From Sphingomonas mali NBRC 15500 (lineage in GTDB: Bacteria > Pseudomonadota > Alphaproteobacteria > Sphingomonadales > Sphingomonadaceae), in contig NZ_BCYX01000019.1 in assembly GCF_001598415.1 (NCBI RefSeq), forward strand, positions 1-64,000: a stretch of DNA of 64,000 nucleotides, in the 5' to 3' direction. Both the position numbers and the translations under genes were made by a program. Shown in pieces: positions 50,113 through 59,396 of the stretch. The first letter of the stretch is position 1. Each line of letters starts with the position of its first letter. Below the pieces are notes generated by a model, which did not search any database, was not told where the DNA came from, and saw only the letters and a program-made list of their open reading frames with translations.

Positions 50113-51315
50113 ATGTTCGGATCGATCTATATCGGCTTGAGCGGGCTTGCCGCCTATTCGCGCGGGCTGCAGCAGATCAGCAACAACGTCGCCAACCTCA
50201 ACTCGCAAGGGTTCAAGGGGTCGACCGTCAGTTTCGAGAACATCCTCGGTGCCAACAGCCGATCGAATAACGGTTATGGCGGCGCGACCGGCAATGGCGT
50301 CCAGAACGCGCCTGGCCGGCTCAACTTCGCGGCCGGCGAATTGCGCCAGACCGATCGCGACCTCGATCTCGCCATCCAGGGCGGGGGCCTGTTGATGCTG
50401 ATGCGCGGCAACGACGTGATGTACACGCGAACCGGCAGTTTCGACATCGACAAGAGCGGCTATATCGTGCTGTCAGGCACCGACTGGCGGCTCGCCACGC
50501 TCGACGCTTCAGGCCGCCCGCAGACCCTCTCGGTCGACGTCTCGCGGACCAATCCACCCAAGGCGACAACCTCGGTTCCCTTTACTGGCTTCATCGCGAC
50601 CGACGCGACCACCCCGCCCACGGTGGGCAACATCACCATATTCGACAAGAATGGTGGCAAGCACGTCTGGACGGTGACCGCGACCAAGGACACGTCGGCG
50701 ACCGCTACGCCCGGCACCTGGAACATTACCGTCAACGACACCAACGGCCCGCTCAAGGACGGAACCGGCGCCAACGCGCAGCCCCAGACCAAACAGCTCA
50801 AGTTCATCGGCGCCATCGCCGATCCGAGCGCGAGCAAGCTCGATTTCACCGATCCGGGGTCGGGCACGGTCGTGACCCTCGATTTCTCGGGCGCGCAGAG
50901 CTTTGCCGGAGCCTCCTCGACGCTGAGCGCGGGGTCGGTCGACGGCTATGGCGTCGGCACCTTCGCCGCCTTGGCCGTCAACGATTCCGGCCAGCTCGAG
51001 GTCAGCTATTCGAACGGGCAAAAGCAGCAGCTCGGCGCGGTCGCCATCGCCGATTTCCGCGACACGTCGGACCTCACGCAGGAATCGAGCGGCATGTTCA
51101 GCGCGCGCGAGACCGCGATGCGCGATATCCTGCCGAGCGGCGACGTGCGCGTCGGCAAGGTGCAGTCGCGCCGGCTCGAGGCGTCGAACGTCGACCTGAC
51201 GCTCGAATTCTCCGACCTCATCCTGGTCCAACGCGGCTTCCAGGCATCGTCGCAGATCATCAGCGCGACCAATGACATGATCCAGCAATTGTTCGGCATC
51301 CGCGGGCAGGGCTGA
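50113..51315 (+). CDS. flgE: Flagellar hook protein FlgE
   Basis: The 400-residue protein carries the N-terminal hook signature GLAAYSRGLQQISNNVANLN and SQGFKGSTVSFENI, DLAIQGGGLLMLMRGND, YTRTGSFDIDKSGYIVLSG, and the C-terminal helix SNVDLTLEFSDLILVQRGFQ with AANDMIQQL-type ending. It polymerises into the hook. Length is the family norm. Acts with FlgD and FliK upstream. Confidence 0.93.
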   Translation: MFGSIYIGLSGLAAYSRGLQQISNNVANLNSQGFKGSTVSFENILGANSRSNNGYGGATGNGVQNAPGRLNFAAGELRQTDRDLDLAIQGGGLLMLMRGNDVMYTRTGSFDIDKSGYIVLSGTDWRLATLDASGRPQTLSVDVSRTNPPKATTSVPFTGFIATDATTPPTVGNITIFDKNGGKHVWTVTATKDTSATATPGTWNITVNDTNGPLKDGTGANAQPQTKQLKFIGAIADPSASKLDFTDPGSGTVVTLDFSGAQSFAGASSTLSAGSVDGYGVGTFAALAVNDSGQLEVSYSNGQKQQLGAVAIADFRDTSDLTQESSGMFSARETAMRDILPSGDVRVGKVQSRRLEASNVDLTLEFSDLILVQRGFQASSQIISATNDMIQQLFGIRGQG

Positions 51316-51329
51316 TCGGCGGCATTGGC

Positions 51330-52085
51330 ATGACCCATGTTCGATCCTGGCTGCCGCCCGAAGCGGTCCAACGCGCCGTGCGCGAGGTCGCGCTGCGCCC
51401 TTGCGTGCGTGAATGGAGCGCGGCGTGGTTCGCCGCGCGATCTGTCGATCTCGCTGGCGATCCCGCGGTCGGCGCCAACCCCGCGGCGGCGCGTGGCACC
51501 TGCTGGCAACTGGCTGATGGTGTCGTGCTGTCGCTCGCCGAGGATGCCGACGCGCGGATTGCGGCGATGATGTACGGTGGGCCGGACGATGGGGCATCGC
51601 CGACGCCGGCCGATCGCGCCGCGCTCGATGCGGCGGCCGCGGCCTGCGTTGCCGATTTCCGCAGCCGCCTCGCCGCCACCCTGGGGCTGGGTGGCGCGGC
51701 CTGGCGCCCGGGGACGGTCGAGTCCGGCAGGGGACCGTGGTGGACGTGGCGCGTGGCGGACGGAGGTCGCGCCGATCTGCTTCAGATCGCGCTCAGCGAA
51801 GAGCTGATCGTCCGGCGCGCGCGGGCGGCCTTGCCGCCGTTCGTGACGGGCAAGACCGTAGCGCCGCTCGCCATCGCGCTTGCCGGCCAGCAAGTGACGG
51901 TCTCCGCTTTGGTCGGCCGCAGCCGGCTGACGACCACCGAGCTTGCCGGCCTTGCCGTCGGCGATGTCCTGGTGCTCGATCGCGACCTGACCGCCGCGGT
52001 CGATGTCGCGATCGGCCACCGCCCCAAGCCGTTGCGCTGCACCGTCGATCGCCAGGATGACCGGCTGCAGCTGACCATCGTTTGA
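51330..52085 (+). CDS. FliM-like flagellar switch protein with C-terminal SpoA domain
   Basis: The 251-residue product ends in a surface-presentation (SpoA/FliN-type) domain: VSALVGRSRLTTTELAGLAV and GDVLVLDRDLTAAVDVAIGH. The gene is followed by fliN, so it sits in the fliM place. The N-terminal part does not show the CheY-binding EIDxL motif or a recognisable CheC-like middle domain of FliM (about 330 residues). It might be a reduced C-ring component like SctQ of injectisomes. Symbol withheld for that reason. Confidence 0.7.
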   Translation: MTHVRSWLPPEAVQRAVREVALRPCVREWSAAWFAARSVDLAGDPAVGANPAAARGTCWQLADGVVLSLAEDADARIAAMMYGGPDDGASPTPADRAALDAAAAACVADFRSRLAATLGLGGAAWRPGTVESGRGPWWTWRVADGGRADLLQIALSEELIVRRARAALPPFVTGKTVAPLAIALAGQQVTVSALVGRSRLTTTELAGLAVGDVLVLDRDLTAAVDVAIGHRPKPLRCTVDRQDDRLQLTIV

Positions 52086-52110
52086 CCGTCTCTCCAACGA
52101 GTACCCCCTT

Positions 52111-52395
52111 GTGAACCAGCCCTCTCCCAAGAAAACAGATACCGCGACGCCGTCCGGCCGGACGCTCGCCGCGCGCATGATCGACGACGTCGAGGTCGAG
52201 ATCGAGGCCTTTGTCGGCGGCACGCGGATGACCGTCGCCGAGCTCGGTGCGCTCAAGCCGCAGTCGGTGGTGACGCTCGACGCGCCGCTCAATCAGGCCG
52301 TCGAGCTGCGTCTCAACGGCGTGGTGATCGGCCAGGGTGAACTGGTCGCGGTCGGAGACAAGTTCGGTGTGCGGCTGAGCGAGGTCGCCGAATGA
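52111..52395 (+). CDS. fliN: Flagellar motor switch protein FliN
   Basis: The 94-residue protein is a single SpoA domain: DVEVEIEAFVGGTRMTVAEL, LKPQSVVTLDAPLNQAVELR and the ending GEVxxVGDKFGVRL-type (ELVAVGDKFGVRLSEVAE). It starts at GTG 52111. It forms the lower C ring and helps FliH dock. Its 3' end overlaps fliO by 4 bases. Confidence 0.9.
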   Translation: MNQPSPKKTDTATPSGRTLAARMIDDVEVEIEAFVGGTRMTVAELGALKPQSVVTLDAPLNQAVELRLNGVVIGQGELVAVGDKFGVRLSEVAE

Positions 52396-52733
52396 TCCTG
52401 CTCGCCGATCAGGCGGTCGGCCGCCTGGGCGGCGGCGGGGTGGACGTGCCGGTCGGCCGCATCATCATCGCCTTCCTGATCTGCATCGCGATCGCGGTGC
52501 TTGCGATACTCCTGATCCGCCAGCGGATGGGCAAGGGCGACCTGGCCGGGTGGCTGCGCCAGGTCGGCCCGCGCACCGGCGTAATCGAGGTCGTCGAGGT
52601 GCGGCGGCTGAACATGCATGCCGATATCGGTGTCGTGCGCCACGACGGACGCGAATTCCTGCTCCTGATCCAGGTCGGATCGAGCCAGGTGCTGCGCGAG
52701 CGTGCGCTGGCGGACGGCGGAGAGGCTGCGTGA
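52392..52733 (+). CDS. fliO: Flagellar biosynthetic protein FliO
   Basis: The 113-residue protein has one membrane helix (IIIAFLICIAIAVLAILLIR) and a small cytoplasmic domain (TGVIEVVEVRRLNMHADIGV, REFLLLIQVGSSQVL) typical of FliO, the chaperone for FliP assembly. It overlaps the fliP start by 4 bases. Confidence 0.82.
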   Translation: MILLADQAVGRLGGGGVDVPVGRIIIAFLICIAIAVLAILLIRQRMGKGDLAGWLRQVGPRTGVIEVVEVRRLNMHADIGVVRHDGREFLLLIQVGSSQVLRERALADGGEAA

Positions 52734-53434
52734 ATAGGTGGTTGCTGGCGCTCGCTGGCGGCGCGCTGTTCGTCGCGATGCCGGCCGCGGCGGCACCCCA
52801 GGCCGGGCTCTCGGCCGACGTCGTGCGCACCACGTTGCTGTTGACGATGCTGGCGATCCTGCCGGCCATCCTCATCAGCATGACGAGCTTCGTCCGCATC
52901 ATCATTACCCTGTCGATGGTCCGGCACGCCTTCGGCATGCCGGAGACGCCGCCCAATCCGGTGCTGATCAGCCTGGCGCTGTTTCTGACCGCATTCTCCA
53001 TGGGACCGACGCTGGCCACGCTGAACAGCCAGGCGGTCCAGCCGTTCCTCGGCGGCCAGATCGGCGCCGAAGAGGCGATGACCCGCGGAAGCGCTCCGCT
53101 CAAGACGTTCATGCTCGCCCAGACGCGCGATTCCGACATCGAGGCGATCTATGCGATCTCGCATACGCCGGTGCCGGCGCGTCCCGACCAGGTCGAGATC
53201 CTCAAGCTCGCGCCTGCCTTCATCATGAATGAGCTGCGGGTCTCGTTCACGATCGGGTTCGTCATCCTGCTGCCGTTCCTGCTGATCGACCTCGTCGTGT
53301 CGTCGATCCTCCTGTCGCTCGGCATGATGATGGTGCCGCCGGCGACGATATCGCTGCCGATCAAGCTGCTGATGTTCGTGCTGATCGACGGCTGGAGCCT
53401 CGTCATTCAGGGCGTCCTGGGCAGTTTCCGATGA
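52730..53434 (+). CDS. fliP: Flagellar export gate protein FliP
   Basis: The 234-residue protein starts at GTG 52730 with a cleaved signal (WLLALAGGALFVAMPAAA). Membrane segments include LLLTMLAILPAILISMTSFV, followed by RIIITLSMVRHAFGMPETPP, FMLAQTRDSDIEAIYAI and IMNELRVSFTIGFVILLPFL, which are strongly conserved in FliP. It forms the export pore with FliQ and FliR, which here lie in the minus-strand transcript. Overlaps fliA by 4 bases. Confidence 0.95.
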   Translation: MNRWLLALAGGALFVAMPAAAAPQAGLSADVVRTTLLLTMLAILPAILISMTSFVRIIITLSMVRHAFGMPETPPNPVLISLALFLTAFSMGPTLATLNSQAVQPFLGGQIGAEEAMTRGSAPLKTFMLAQTRDSDIEAIYAISHTPVPARPDQVEILKLAPAFIMNELRVSFTIGFVILLPFLLIDLVVSSILLSLGMMMVPPATISLPIKLLMFVLIDGWSLVIQGVLGSFR

Positions 53435-54165
53435 AGCCGACGCGCGAGACCGGGCTCGACATCGTGACCGATCCGGTGCGCGCCGAGGCGTCGCTGTGGC
53501 GGCGCGCGCGGTTCGAGGACGACAGCCGCTCGCGCGAGACATTGTTCAACCGCTATATCGTGCTCGCGCGCTCGGTCGCGGCGCGCCATTTCGGCTGGCG
53601 CCGGCGCGCGGTCGATCGCGGCGATCTCGAGCAATTCGCCTACGAAGGCCTGTTGCAGGCGCTCGACCGCTATGATCCGCTGCTGGGCGTACCGTTCGGC
53701 GCCTATGCCCGGCCGCGGATCGCCGGCAATGTCGCCGACGGCATGAAGCGGATGAGCGATCTCGACGCGCAATTGAGCCAGCGCCAGCGGTTGCGGCAGG
53801 AACGTATGCGGTCGCTCGGCCCGATCGAGGCCGCGCCGGCCGACCCGCTCGCGGCCCTCGCCGATCTCGCCGTCGATCTCGCCCTCGGGCTGATGCTTGA
53901 GGGGACGGGAATGGTCGAGCAGGCGGACGGCGTCGATCGCCGGCCGACGCCCTATGAAGGCCTCGCCTGGCGCCAGACCCAGGCGGCGATCGCCGCCGAA
54001 CTCGAACGGTTGCCCGCCAATGAAGGCGCGGTGATCCGCCAGCACTATCACACCGGGCTGACGTTCGCGCATATCGCCGATCTGTTGCGGCTGACGCGCG
54101 GCCGGGTATCGCAACTCCACAAGAGCGCCATCGAACGGCTTCGGCGGCGGCTCAGGCATCACTAG
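53431..54165 (+). CDS. fliA: Flagellar sigma factor FliA (sigma-28)
   Basis: The 244-residue sigma factor has region 2 (RDxLFNRYIVLARSVAARHF type, DLEQFAYEGLLQALDRYDPL, VPFGAYARPRIAGNVADGM) and region 4 (ELERLPANEGAVIRQHYHTG, LTFAHIADLLRLTRGRVSQL). It would direct late flagellar genes such as flagellin, none of which is in the window. Location at the end of the structural operon is unusual but workable. Confidence 0.88.
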   Translation: MKPTRETGLDIVTDPVRAEASLWRRARFEDDSRSRETLFNRYIVLARSVAARHFGWRRRAVDRGDLEQFAYEGLLQALDRYDPLLGVPFGAYARPRIAGNVADGMKRMSDLDAQLSQRQRLRQERMRSLGPIEAAPADPLAALADLAVDLALGLMLEGTGMVEQADGVDRRPTPYEGLAWRQTQAAIAAELERLPANEGAVIRQHYHTGLTFAHIADLLRLTRGRVSQLHKSAIERLRRRLRHH

Positions 54166-54177
54166 GGACAGTTCGAC

Positions 54178-54723
54178 ATGACGCTTTGCGACGATATCCG
54201 CCTCCAGGAGCTGATGACCGCGATCGCCGCCGACAAGGGCGACGAGATCGCGCAGGTTGATCGCGCGCTGGCGGATTTTCCGGACGATCCCAGGCTTCAT
54301 TTCCTGCGCGGATCGCTGCTCGCCGCGATCGGCCGGCCGATCGAGGCGCTGTCGGCGCTCAAGGCGGCGGTGGCGCTGGCGCCCGATTTCGCGATCGCGC
54401 GCTTCCAGCTCGGCTTCTTCCAGTTGACCTCGGGCGAAGCGGGCGACGCGCTGTCGACCTGGGGGCCGCTCGCCCTCCTGCCGGACGGTCATTATCTGCG
54501 CACGTTCGTCGCCGGCCTGACCTATCTCATCCGCGACGAATTCGCAGCCGCGGTCGAGCAATTGCGGCTGGGTATCGCGACCAATGAGGAAAATTTGCCG
54601 CTCAATCGCGACATGCAGCTGATCATCGATCGCATCAGCGAGCTTACCGCAGGCGATGGCGGGGACGAGACCATGTCGGCGACCAGCCTGCTGCTCGGTC
54701 AGTTTTCCGGGCGGTCCAACTAG
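54178..54723 (+). CDS. TPR-containing protein linked to the flagellar operon
   Basis: The 181-residue protein shows two TPR-like units (DDPRLHFLRGSLLAAIGRPI, DFAIARFQLGFFQLTSGEAG) followed by a further helical stretch. AGGGA precedes ATG at 54178, 12 bases after fliA. The role may be as a chaperone or regulator of flagellar assembly, by linkage only. Confidence 0.6.
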   Translation: MTLCDDIRLQELMTAIAADKGDEIAQVDRALADFPDDPRLHFLRGSLLAAIGRPIEALSALKAAVALAPDFAIARFQLGFFQLTSGEAGDALSTWGPLALLPDGHYLRTFVAGLTYLIRDEFAAAVEQLRLGIATNEENLPLNRDMQLIIDRISELTAGDGGDETMSATSLLLGQFSGRSN

Positions 54724-54728
54724 GTCAG

Positions 54729-55064
54729 ATGACCCAGATCAGCGCAACCGACCAGATCCTGCTGCTGCTGCGCGAGCAATTGCAGCGCAGCGAGCGGGGC
54801 CGCGTGCGAGGCGCCGATCGCGAGCAGCGCAGGTCGGCGACCGCGCAACAGAGAATCGAGGCACTGGCCGCGATCCGCGATCTGCCCGAACGCGATTTCC
54901 GCCGGGCGCTGGTGCGCGGCCTGCTCGGCGAGCGGCTGGGCGAGGAACTGGTCGCCGAGCCCGCGTTCGAGGCGGTAACTGGCGAGGTCCTGCGGCTGAT
55001 CGAGGCATCGCCCGAAGCGCAGCAGTTGCTCGACCGCGTCGCGCGCGACTTCCGGGCGACCTGA
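54729..55064 (+). CDS. Small helical protein of unknown function
   Basis: The 111-residue product is highly charged and helical (LLREQLQRSERGRVRGADRE, IRDLPERDFRRALVRGLLGE). It starts 5 bases after the TPR gene and ends the plus-strand operon. I recognise no family; linkage suggests a flagellar chaperone- or adaptor-like role, without direct evidence. Confidence 0.55.
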   Translation: MTQISATDQILLLLREQLQRSERGRVRGADREQRRSATAQQRIEALAAIRDLPERDFRRALVRGLLGERLGEELVAEPAFEAVTGEVLRLIEASPEAQQLLDRVARDFRAT

Positions 55065-55166
55065 AGGCTGATCGGTCGCTCGCGCGGGGGCGTTCGCGGT
55101 TTCTGCCGGTCATCGACGACGCGGCGCTTCTATCGCCAGGTCATATCGGGCCGCCGGCTGCGGCGT

Positions 55167-56315
55167 TCAGTGGACCGATCCGCCGCCCGCGCCCATCCGC
55201 GCCAGCGCCTGGGCGAGGGTGCGGCCGGTGCCGTCGAGCGGCGAATGGAGCGCGCGCTCGATGATCGCGCGGCTCCTGTCGGCATCGCCGCTCCCCGCGC
55301 TCAGCATCGCCTGGGCGAGGGCCGCCGCGTAGCTTTGCCGGTCGAGCCGCGCGGCGATCGTCGCGCGCTCGCGCGCGGCGTCGATATCGCCCGCCAGGAT
55401 GTCGAGCACGGCGAGCGAGCCATGAGTTTCGGCGAAGGTCGGGTCGAGGGCGAGCGCGTGCTCGAACCGCGCGCGGCTGGTGGCGATGTCGCCATTCACG
55501 AAATGGGCCCAGCCGGCGGCGATCCACGAGCCGAGATGGCTACCGAACAATTCCGCGCCGCGGTCGATATCGGCGGGTGCCTTGTCGGTCTGCCCGGTAA
55601 GTAGTTCGGACAACCCGCGGCCGACCCAGGCGCGTGGCGCCTTGGGATTGCGGGCCAGCGCCTCGTCGAACAAGGCTTTCGCCTGGCTCGCATCGCTGCC
55701 GTCGAGCGCCAGCGTGCCGAGCGTCGTCAGCGCATCGGCATGTCCTGGCGCTTTCGCCGCGCAGGCCGCGGCGAACTCGGGCTCGTCCATGTCGAGCGCC
55801 AGCACCGACATCGCCGCGCCGAGCGCCGGGTCCTCGGGATGGAGGTCGAGATAGTGCTTGCCGCGTTGATACGCTTCCTCGAACCCGCCCGCGGCGTGGC
55901 GCAACCGGACATCGAGCGCGGCGGCCTGCGGCAGCGCGTCGCAGGTGGCGTCGTCGAGCATGGCGAGCGCGCCCTCGGGATCGCCGGACACCGCGCGCGA
56001 CCAGGCGAGGTTGAACCGGATCGCCGGATTGTCGATGCCGTCGTCGAGCAGCGCCGCGAACGTCGCGATCGCATCGGCGAATCGTTCGCTATGCATCGCC
56101 GCGAGCCCCGCGAGACTGCGTTCGCGCGGGCCTGGCGCGGATCGGGCGGCGGCGCGGTCGAGCAGGCCGAACGCCGCGTCGGCGCGGCCCGCCGCGATCG
56201 CCGCCTCGGCGGCGTCGGCCAGCAAGGCCTGATTGTCCGGGTCGTGCTCGAGATAGCCGAGCAGGCGTTGATAGCTCGCCTCGCTCGCGGCTCGACCGGT
56301 CTCCTCGCCCATCAT
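55167..56315 (-). CDS. Tetratricopeptide-repeat protein downstream of flhA
   Basis: The ~382-residue protein is built of TPR repeats (YLEHDPDNQALLADAAEAAI, ARNPKAPRAWVGRGLSELLT, FEHALALDPTFAETHGSLAV). It has no signal peptide. Starting at ATG 56315 uses GGAAGGA and lies one base behind the flhA stop; an upstream ATG at 56339 would overlap flhA. It ends the minus-strand export-gate operon, suggesting a role in assembly or protein interaction. Confidence 0.75.
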   Translation of the reverse strand: MMGEETGRAASEASYQRLLGYLEHDPDNQALLADAAEAAIAAGRADAAFGLLDRAAARSAPGPRERSLAGLAAMHSERFADAIATFAALLDDGIDNPAIRFNLAWSRAVSGDPEGALAMLDDATCDALPQAAALDVRLRHAAGGFEEAYQRGKHYLDLHPEDPALGAAMSVLALDMDEPEFAAACAAKAPGHADALTTLGTLALDGSDASQAKALFDEALARNPKAPRAWVGRGLSELLTGQTDKAPADIDRGAELFGSHLGSWIAAGWAHFVNGDIATSRARFEHALALDPTFAETHGSLAVLDILAGDIDAARERATIAARLDRQSYAAALAQAMLSAGSGDADRSRAIIERALHSPLDGTGRTLAQALARMGAGGGSVH

Positions 56316-56316
56316 T

Positions 56317-58338
56317 TCATCCTTCCAGCTTGACGACATCGAACGACTTCAGATTGATCCGCATCGGTATCTCGTTGACCGAAACCACCGCGAGGCGCGG
56401 AATGCTGCGTCTGGTGAACGCCTTGAGGTGGCGGCGCAACTCGGCGCCGCACAACAGGACGGGCGCCCGCCCGTCGCGGTGCATCGCCTCGGCCAGCGCC
56501 GACAGGCGGCGGATCAAGCGATCGGCGAGGCCGGGTTCGATCGGCAGGCCGCCTTGTTGCGCCGCGCCCAGCCCCGAGGCGATCTGGTTTTCGATTCTCG
56601 GATCGAGGCTCAGCACGGCAAGATCGGGATGGTCGCCGCGCAACTGGTTGCAGATCGCGTAGCTCAGCCGCTGGCGCAATTGCTCGGTCAGTTCGGCCGG
56701 GTCGCGCTGGGTGCGGGCGAGGTCGGCGAGATGCTCGAGGATCAGGTCGAAATTGGCGACCGACACGCCTTCGGCGAGCAGGTTCTGGAGCACGCGCTGG
56801 ATGTCGGGAACGCCGAGGATAGCCGGGATCAGCTCCTCGATCAGCCCGGGCTGGCGGGTCCTGGCGTCCTCGATCAGCCGCGTCACGACCGGGCGGGTGA
56901 GCAGGGTCGCGACCTCGCCCGAGACGACCTCGCTGAACTGGGTCATCAGCACGGTGATCGGATCGATGACGGTGAGCCCGGCGGCGCGCGCGGCCTCCTC
57001 GCCGTCGGCGTCGACCCAAACCGCCGGCAGTCCGAAACTGGGGTCGGTGGTCGCGATCCCCTCGATCGCCGGCGCGGCGCCCGCCGCGCCAATCACCAGC
57101 GCGCGGTCGGGTCGCGCTTCGCCCAGCGCGAAGCGCGACCCGAACAGCCGGATCTCATATTCGGTGTCGCCGAGCCCCGACCCGTCGAGGATACGGACCG
57201 GCGGGAACGCGATGCCGAGCTTCTGTTCCTGCACCTGGCGCAGCCCTTCGACGCGGTCGAGAATGATCGCCTGCTGCGCCTTCCACGCCTCCGCCAGCGC
57301 GGCGCCCAACCGGATCTCGATCGAGGCCTGGCCGGCGCTCGCGGCCTGCGACGCCGCCACCTCGTTGGCGATGACGGTGTCCTTGGCGGCGGTGGTGCTG
57401 CGGATACGCCGCCAGGCGAGCACCGCCAGGCCGAGGATCACCAGGATCGGCCATTTCGGCATGCCCGGCAACAGCAGCAGCAGCATCAGGACCAGGGTGA
57501 CGATGAGCGGGATGCGCGGAATCGAGGCAAGCTGGCTGAATACCTCGGTCGACAATTCGCGGTCGGACGCCGATCGTGTGACGATGATGCCGGTGGCGAC
57601 CGAGATGATCAGCGCGGGCAGCTGCGCGGCGATGCCGTCGCCGATCGTCAGCAAGGTGAAATGCTGCAGCGCCTCGTTCCACTCCATCCCGAGCTGGAGC
57701 ACACCGACTATCCAGCCGGCGATGATGTCGATCAAGAGGATGATGATCCCGGCGATCGCGTCGCCCTTCACGAACTTGGATGCGCCATCCATCGCGCCGT
57801 AGAAGCTCGCCTCTCGCTCGATCCCCTTGCGGCGGCGCCCGGCCTCGACCTGGTCGATCAGGCCCATATTGAGGTCGGCGTCGATGCTCATCTGCGCGCC
57901 GGGCATCGAATCGAGGGTGAAGCGCGCGGCCACTTCGGACACGCGCTGCGCACCCGAGGTGACGACGATATATTGGACCACGACGAGGATCGCGAAGACC
58001 ACCAGCCCGACGACGAAATTGCCCTGGACTGCGAAGGTGCCGATCGAGCCGATCACCTGGCCGGCGCTGGCACCGGTCAGGATCAGTCGGGTCGCCGCCA
58101 CGTTGAGCGCGAGGCGGTAGAGCGTCGCCACCAGCAGCAGCGAGGGGAAGGTCGAGAATTCGACCGGTTTCGCCACATAGAAGGTGAGCAGCAGGATCGT
58201 CAGCGCCAGCCCGAAATTGGCGATGATCGACAGGTCGAGCACGGCAGCCGGGATCGGCGCGAACAGGATGACGAGGATCAGGAAGATCGCGGCAACCAGC
58301 AGAAGATCGCGGTTGTTGCGCAGCAGGCGGTCAAGCAC
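56317..58338 (-). CDS. flhA: Flagellar export gate protein FlhA
   Basis: The product (673 residues from GTG 58338) has about eight membrane helices and the FHIPEP-type family stretches: STFPSLLLVATLYRLALNVA, GNFVVGLVVFAILVVVQYIV, ARFTLDSMPGAQMSIDADLN and LIDQVEAGRRRKGIEREASF. The large C-terminal domain binds chaperone-substrate complexes. GTG 58338 has GGGAG upstream and overlaps the flhB stop; an ATG at 58380 would add 14 residues. It belongs to the minus-strand fliQ-fliR-flhB-flhA transcript. Confidence 0.94.
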   Translation of the reverse strand: MLDRLLRNNRDLLLVAAIFLILVILFAPIPAAVLDLSIIANFGLALTILLLTFYVAKPVEFSTFPSLLLVATLYRLALNVAATRLILTGASAGQVIGSIGTFAVQGNFVVGLVVFAILVVVQYIVVTSGAQRVSEVAARFTLDSMPGAQMSIDADLNMGLIDQVEAGRRRKGIEREASFYGAMDGASKFVKGDAIAGIIILLIDIIAGWIVGVLQLGMEWNEALQHFTLLTIGDGIAAQLPALIISVATGIIVTRSASDRELSTEVFSQLASIPRIPLIVTLVLMLLLLLPGMPKWPILVILGLAVLAWRRIRSTTAAKDTVIANEVAASQAASAGQASIEIRLGAALAEAWKAQQAIILDRVEGLRQVQEQKLGIAFPPVRILDGSGLGDTEYEIRLFGSRFALGEARPDRALVIGAAGAAPAIEGIATTDPSFGLPAVWVDADGEEAARAAGLTVIDPITVLMTQFSEVVSGEVATLLTRPVVTRLIEDARTRQPGLIEELIPAILGVPDIQRVLQNLLAEGVSVANFDLILEHLADLARTQRDPAELTEQLRQRLSYAICNQLRGDHPDLAVLSLDPRIENQIASGLGAAQQGGLPIEPGLADRLIRRLSALAEAMHRDGRAPVLLCGAELRRHLKAFTRRSIPRLAVVSVNEIPMRINLKSFDVVKLEG

Positions 58339-59395
58339 GCGCGGTTGCTCCCAGCTTGAAATAGAGTTCGGCGACGGCATGGTAGTGACGCGGGGCGATC
58401 TCGCTTCCCATCTCGCTGTCGCGGAACAATGCGCGGGCCAGCCCGCGCGATTCGATGATCGGAATGCCGAGGCGGGCGGCGGCGGCCTTGAGCTGCAAGG
58501 CGTGGCGATCCGCGCCCTTGGCCCGGACGACCGGTGCCGCGCCGGCCCCGGCACGATAGGCGAGCGCGACCGCGACGTGGCGCGGATTGACAATCAGCAT
58601 GTCCGAGCCCGGCAGATTGGCGAGGCCCTGGCTTTGCTGCGCGAACGATTTGTGCAGCTGCTTGCGCTTGCTCTTGAGCCGCGGATCGCCTTCGCGCTCC
58701 TTATGCTCGCGCGTCACCTCGCGCCGGCTCATCCGCATCTGCTTAGCGAAGTCGCCGCGGGCGAGAAGCTGGTCGATCACGGCAAGTCCGGCGGCGGCCA
58801 GGATGAAGAGCAGCAACAGTTTCATGCCGGCATGATCGAGCGCCTCGGCGAGCTTGGCCGCATCGGTGATGCGCCCGCTGGCACCGGCGAGCGCCGTGCG
58901 AATGGCGAGCACGGTGATCGTCGTGTAGATCGCCAGTTTGAGGATGCTCTTGAACGCCTGTTTGAGCATCTGGAACGAGAACAGGCGTTTCAGGCCCTTG
59001 GCGGGATTGATCCGCGAGAAATCGGGGGTGAGCGGCGTGGCGCTGAACACCAGTCCGCGCAATTGCACGATCTCGACCAGAAGCGTGACCGAGATCACCG
59101 TCGCGCCGAGCAGAACGACAGGCTTGAGCACCGGCCAGAGTGAGCCCGCGGCGAGCGCGATCGATGCATGGGGATCGCCTGCCGCGCTGATCCCGCCGAC
59201 CAGCGCACGGCGCATCTCGACACCGAGGACCGAGGCCAGCTTGGCACCGGCGACGATGACGAACGCGGCAAGCCCGATCAGACTGGCGACGAAGCCGAGG
59301 TCGAGTCCGCGCGCGACCATGCCTTTTTCGCGGGCGCGCTTGAGCTTGAACGGCGTTGCCTGCTCGGTCCGGTTGGTTTCCTGTCCCTCGGCCAT
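58331..59395 (-). CDS. flhB: Flagellar export switch protein FlhB (NPRH motif)
   Basis: The 354-residue protein has four hydrophobic helices and the basic cytoplasmic region (MRMSRREVTREHKEREGDPR, LKSKRKQLHKSFAQQSQGLA). The autocleavage site normally reads NPTH; here it is Asn270-Pro271-Arg272-His273. Asn-Pro, between which cleavage occurs, is kept. FlhB switches export from hook to filament substrates with FliK. The stop overlaps the proposed flhA start. Confidence 0.93.
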   Translation of the reverse strand: MAEGQETNRTEQATPFKLKRAREKGMVARGLDLGFVASLIGLAAFVIVAGAKLASVLGVEMRRALVGGISAAGDPHASIALAAGSLWPVLKPVVLLGATVISVTLLVEIVQLRGLVFSATPLTPDFSRINPAKGLKRLFSFQMLKQAFKSILKLAIYTTITVLAIRTALAGASGRITDAAKLAEALDHAGMKLLLLFILAAAGLAVIDQLLARGDFAKQMRMSRREVTREHKEREGDPRLKSKRKQLHKSFAQQSQGLANLPGSDMLIVNPRHVAVALAYRAGAGAAPVVRAKGADRHALQLKAAAARLGIPIIESRGLARALFRDSEMGSEIAPRHYHAVAELYFKLGATARA

Positions 59396-59396
59396 G

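Noticed and set aside
56428..58359. A 643-codon plus-strand frame opposite flhA
   Set aside because: Composition is rich in His, Asp, Arg and Gln as expected from the antisense of a membrane protein gene; flhA is unmistakable.
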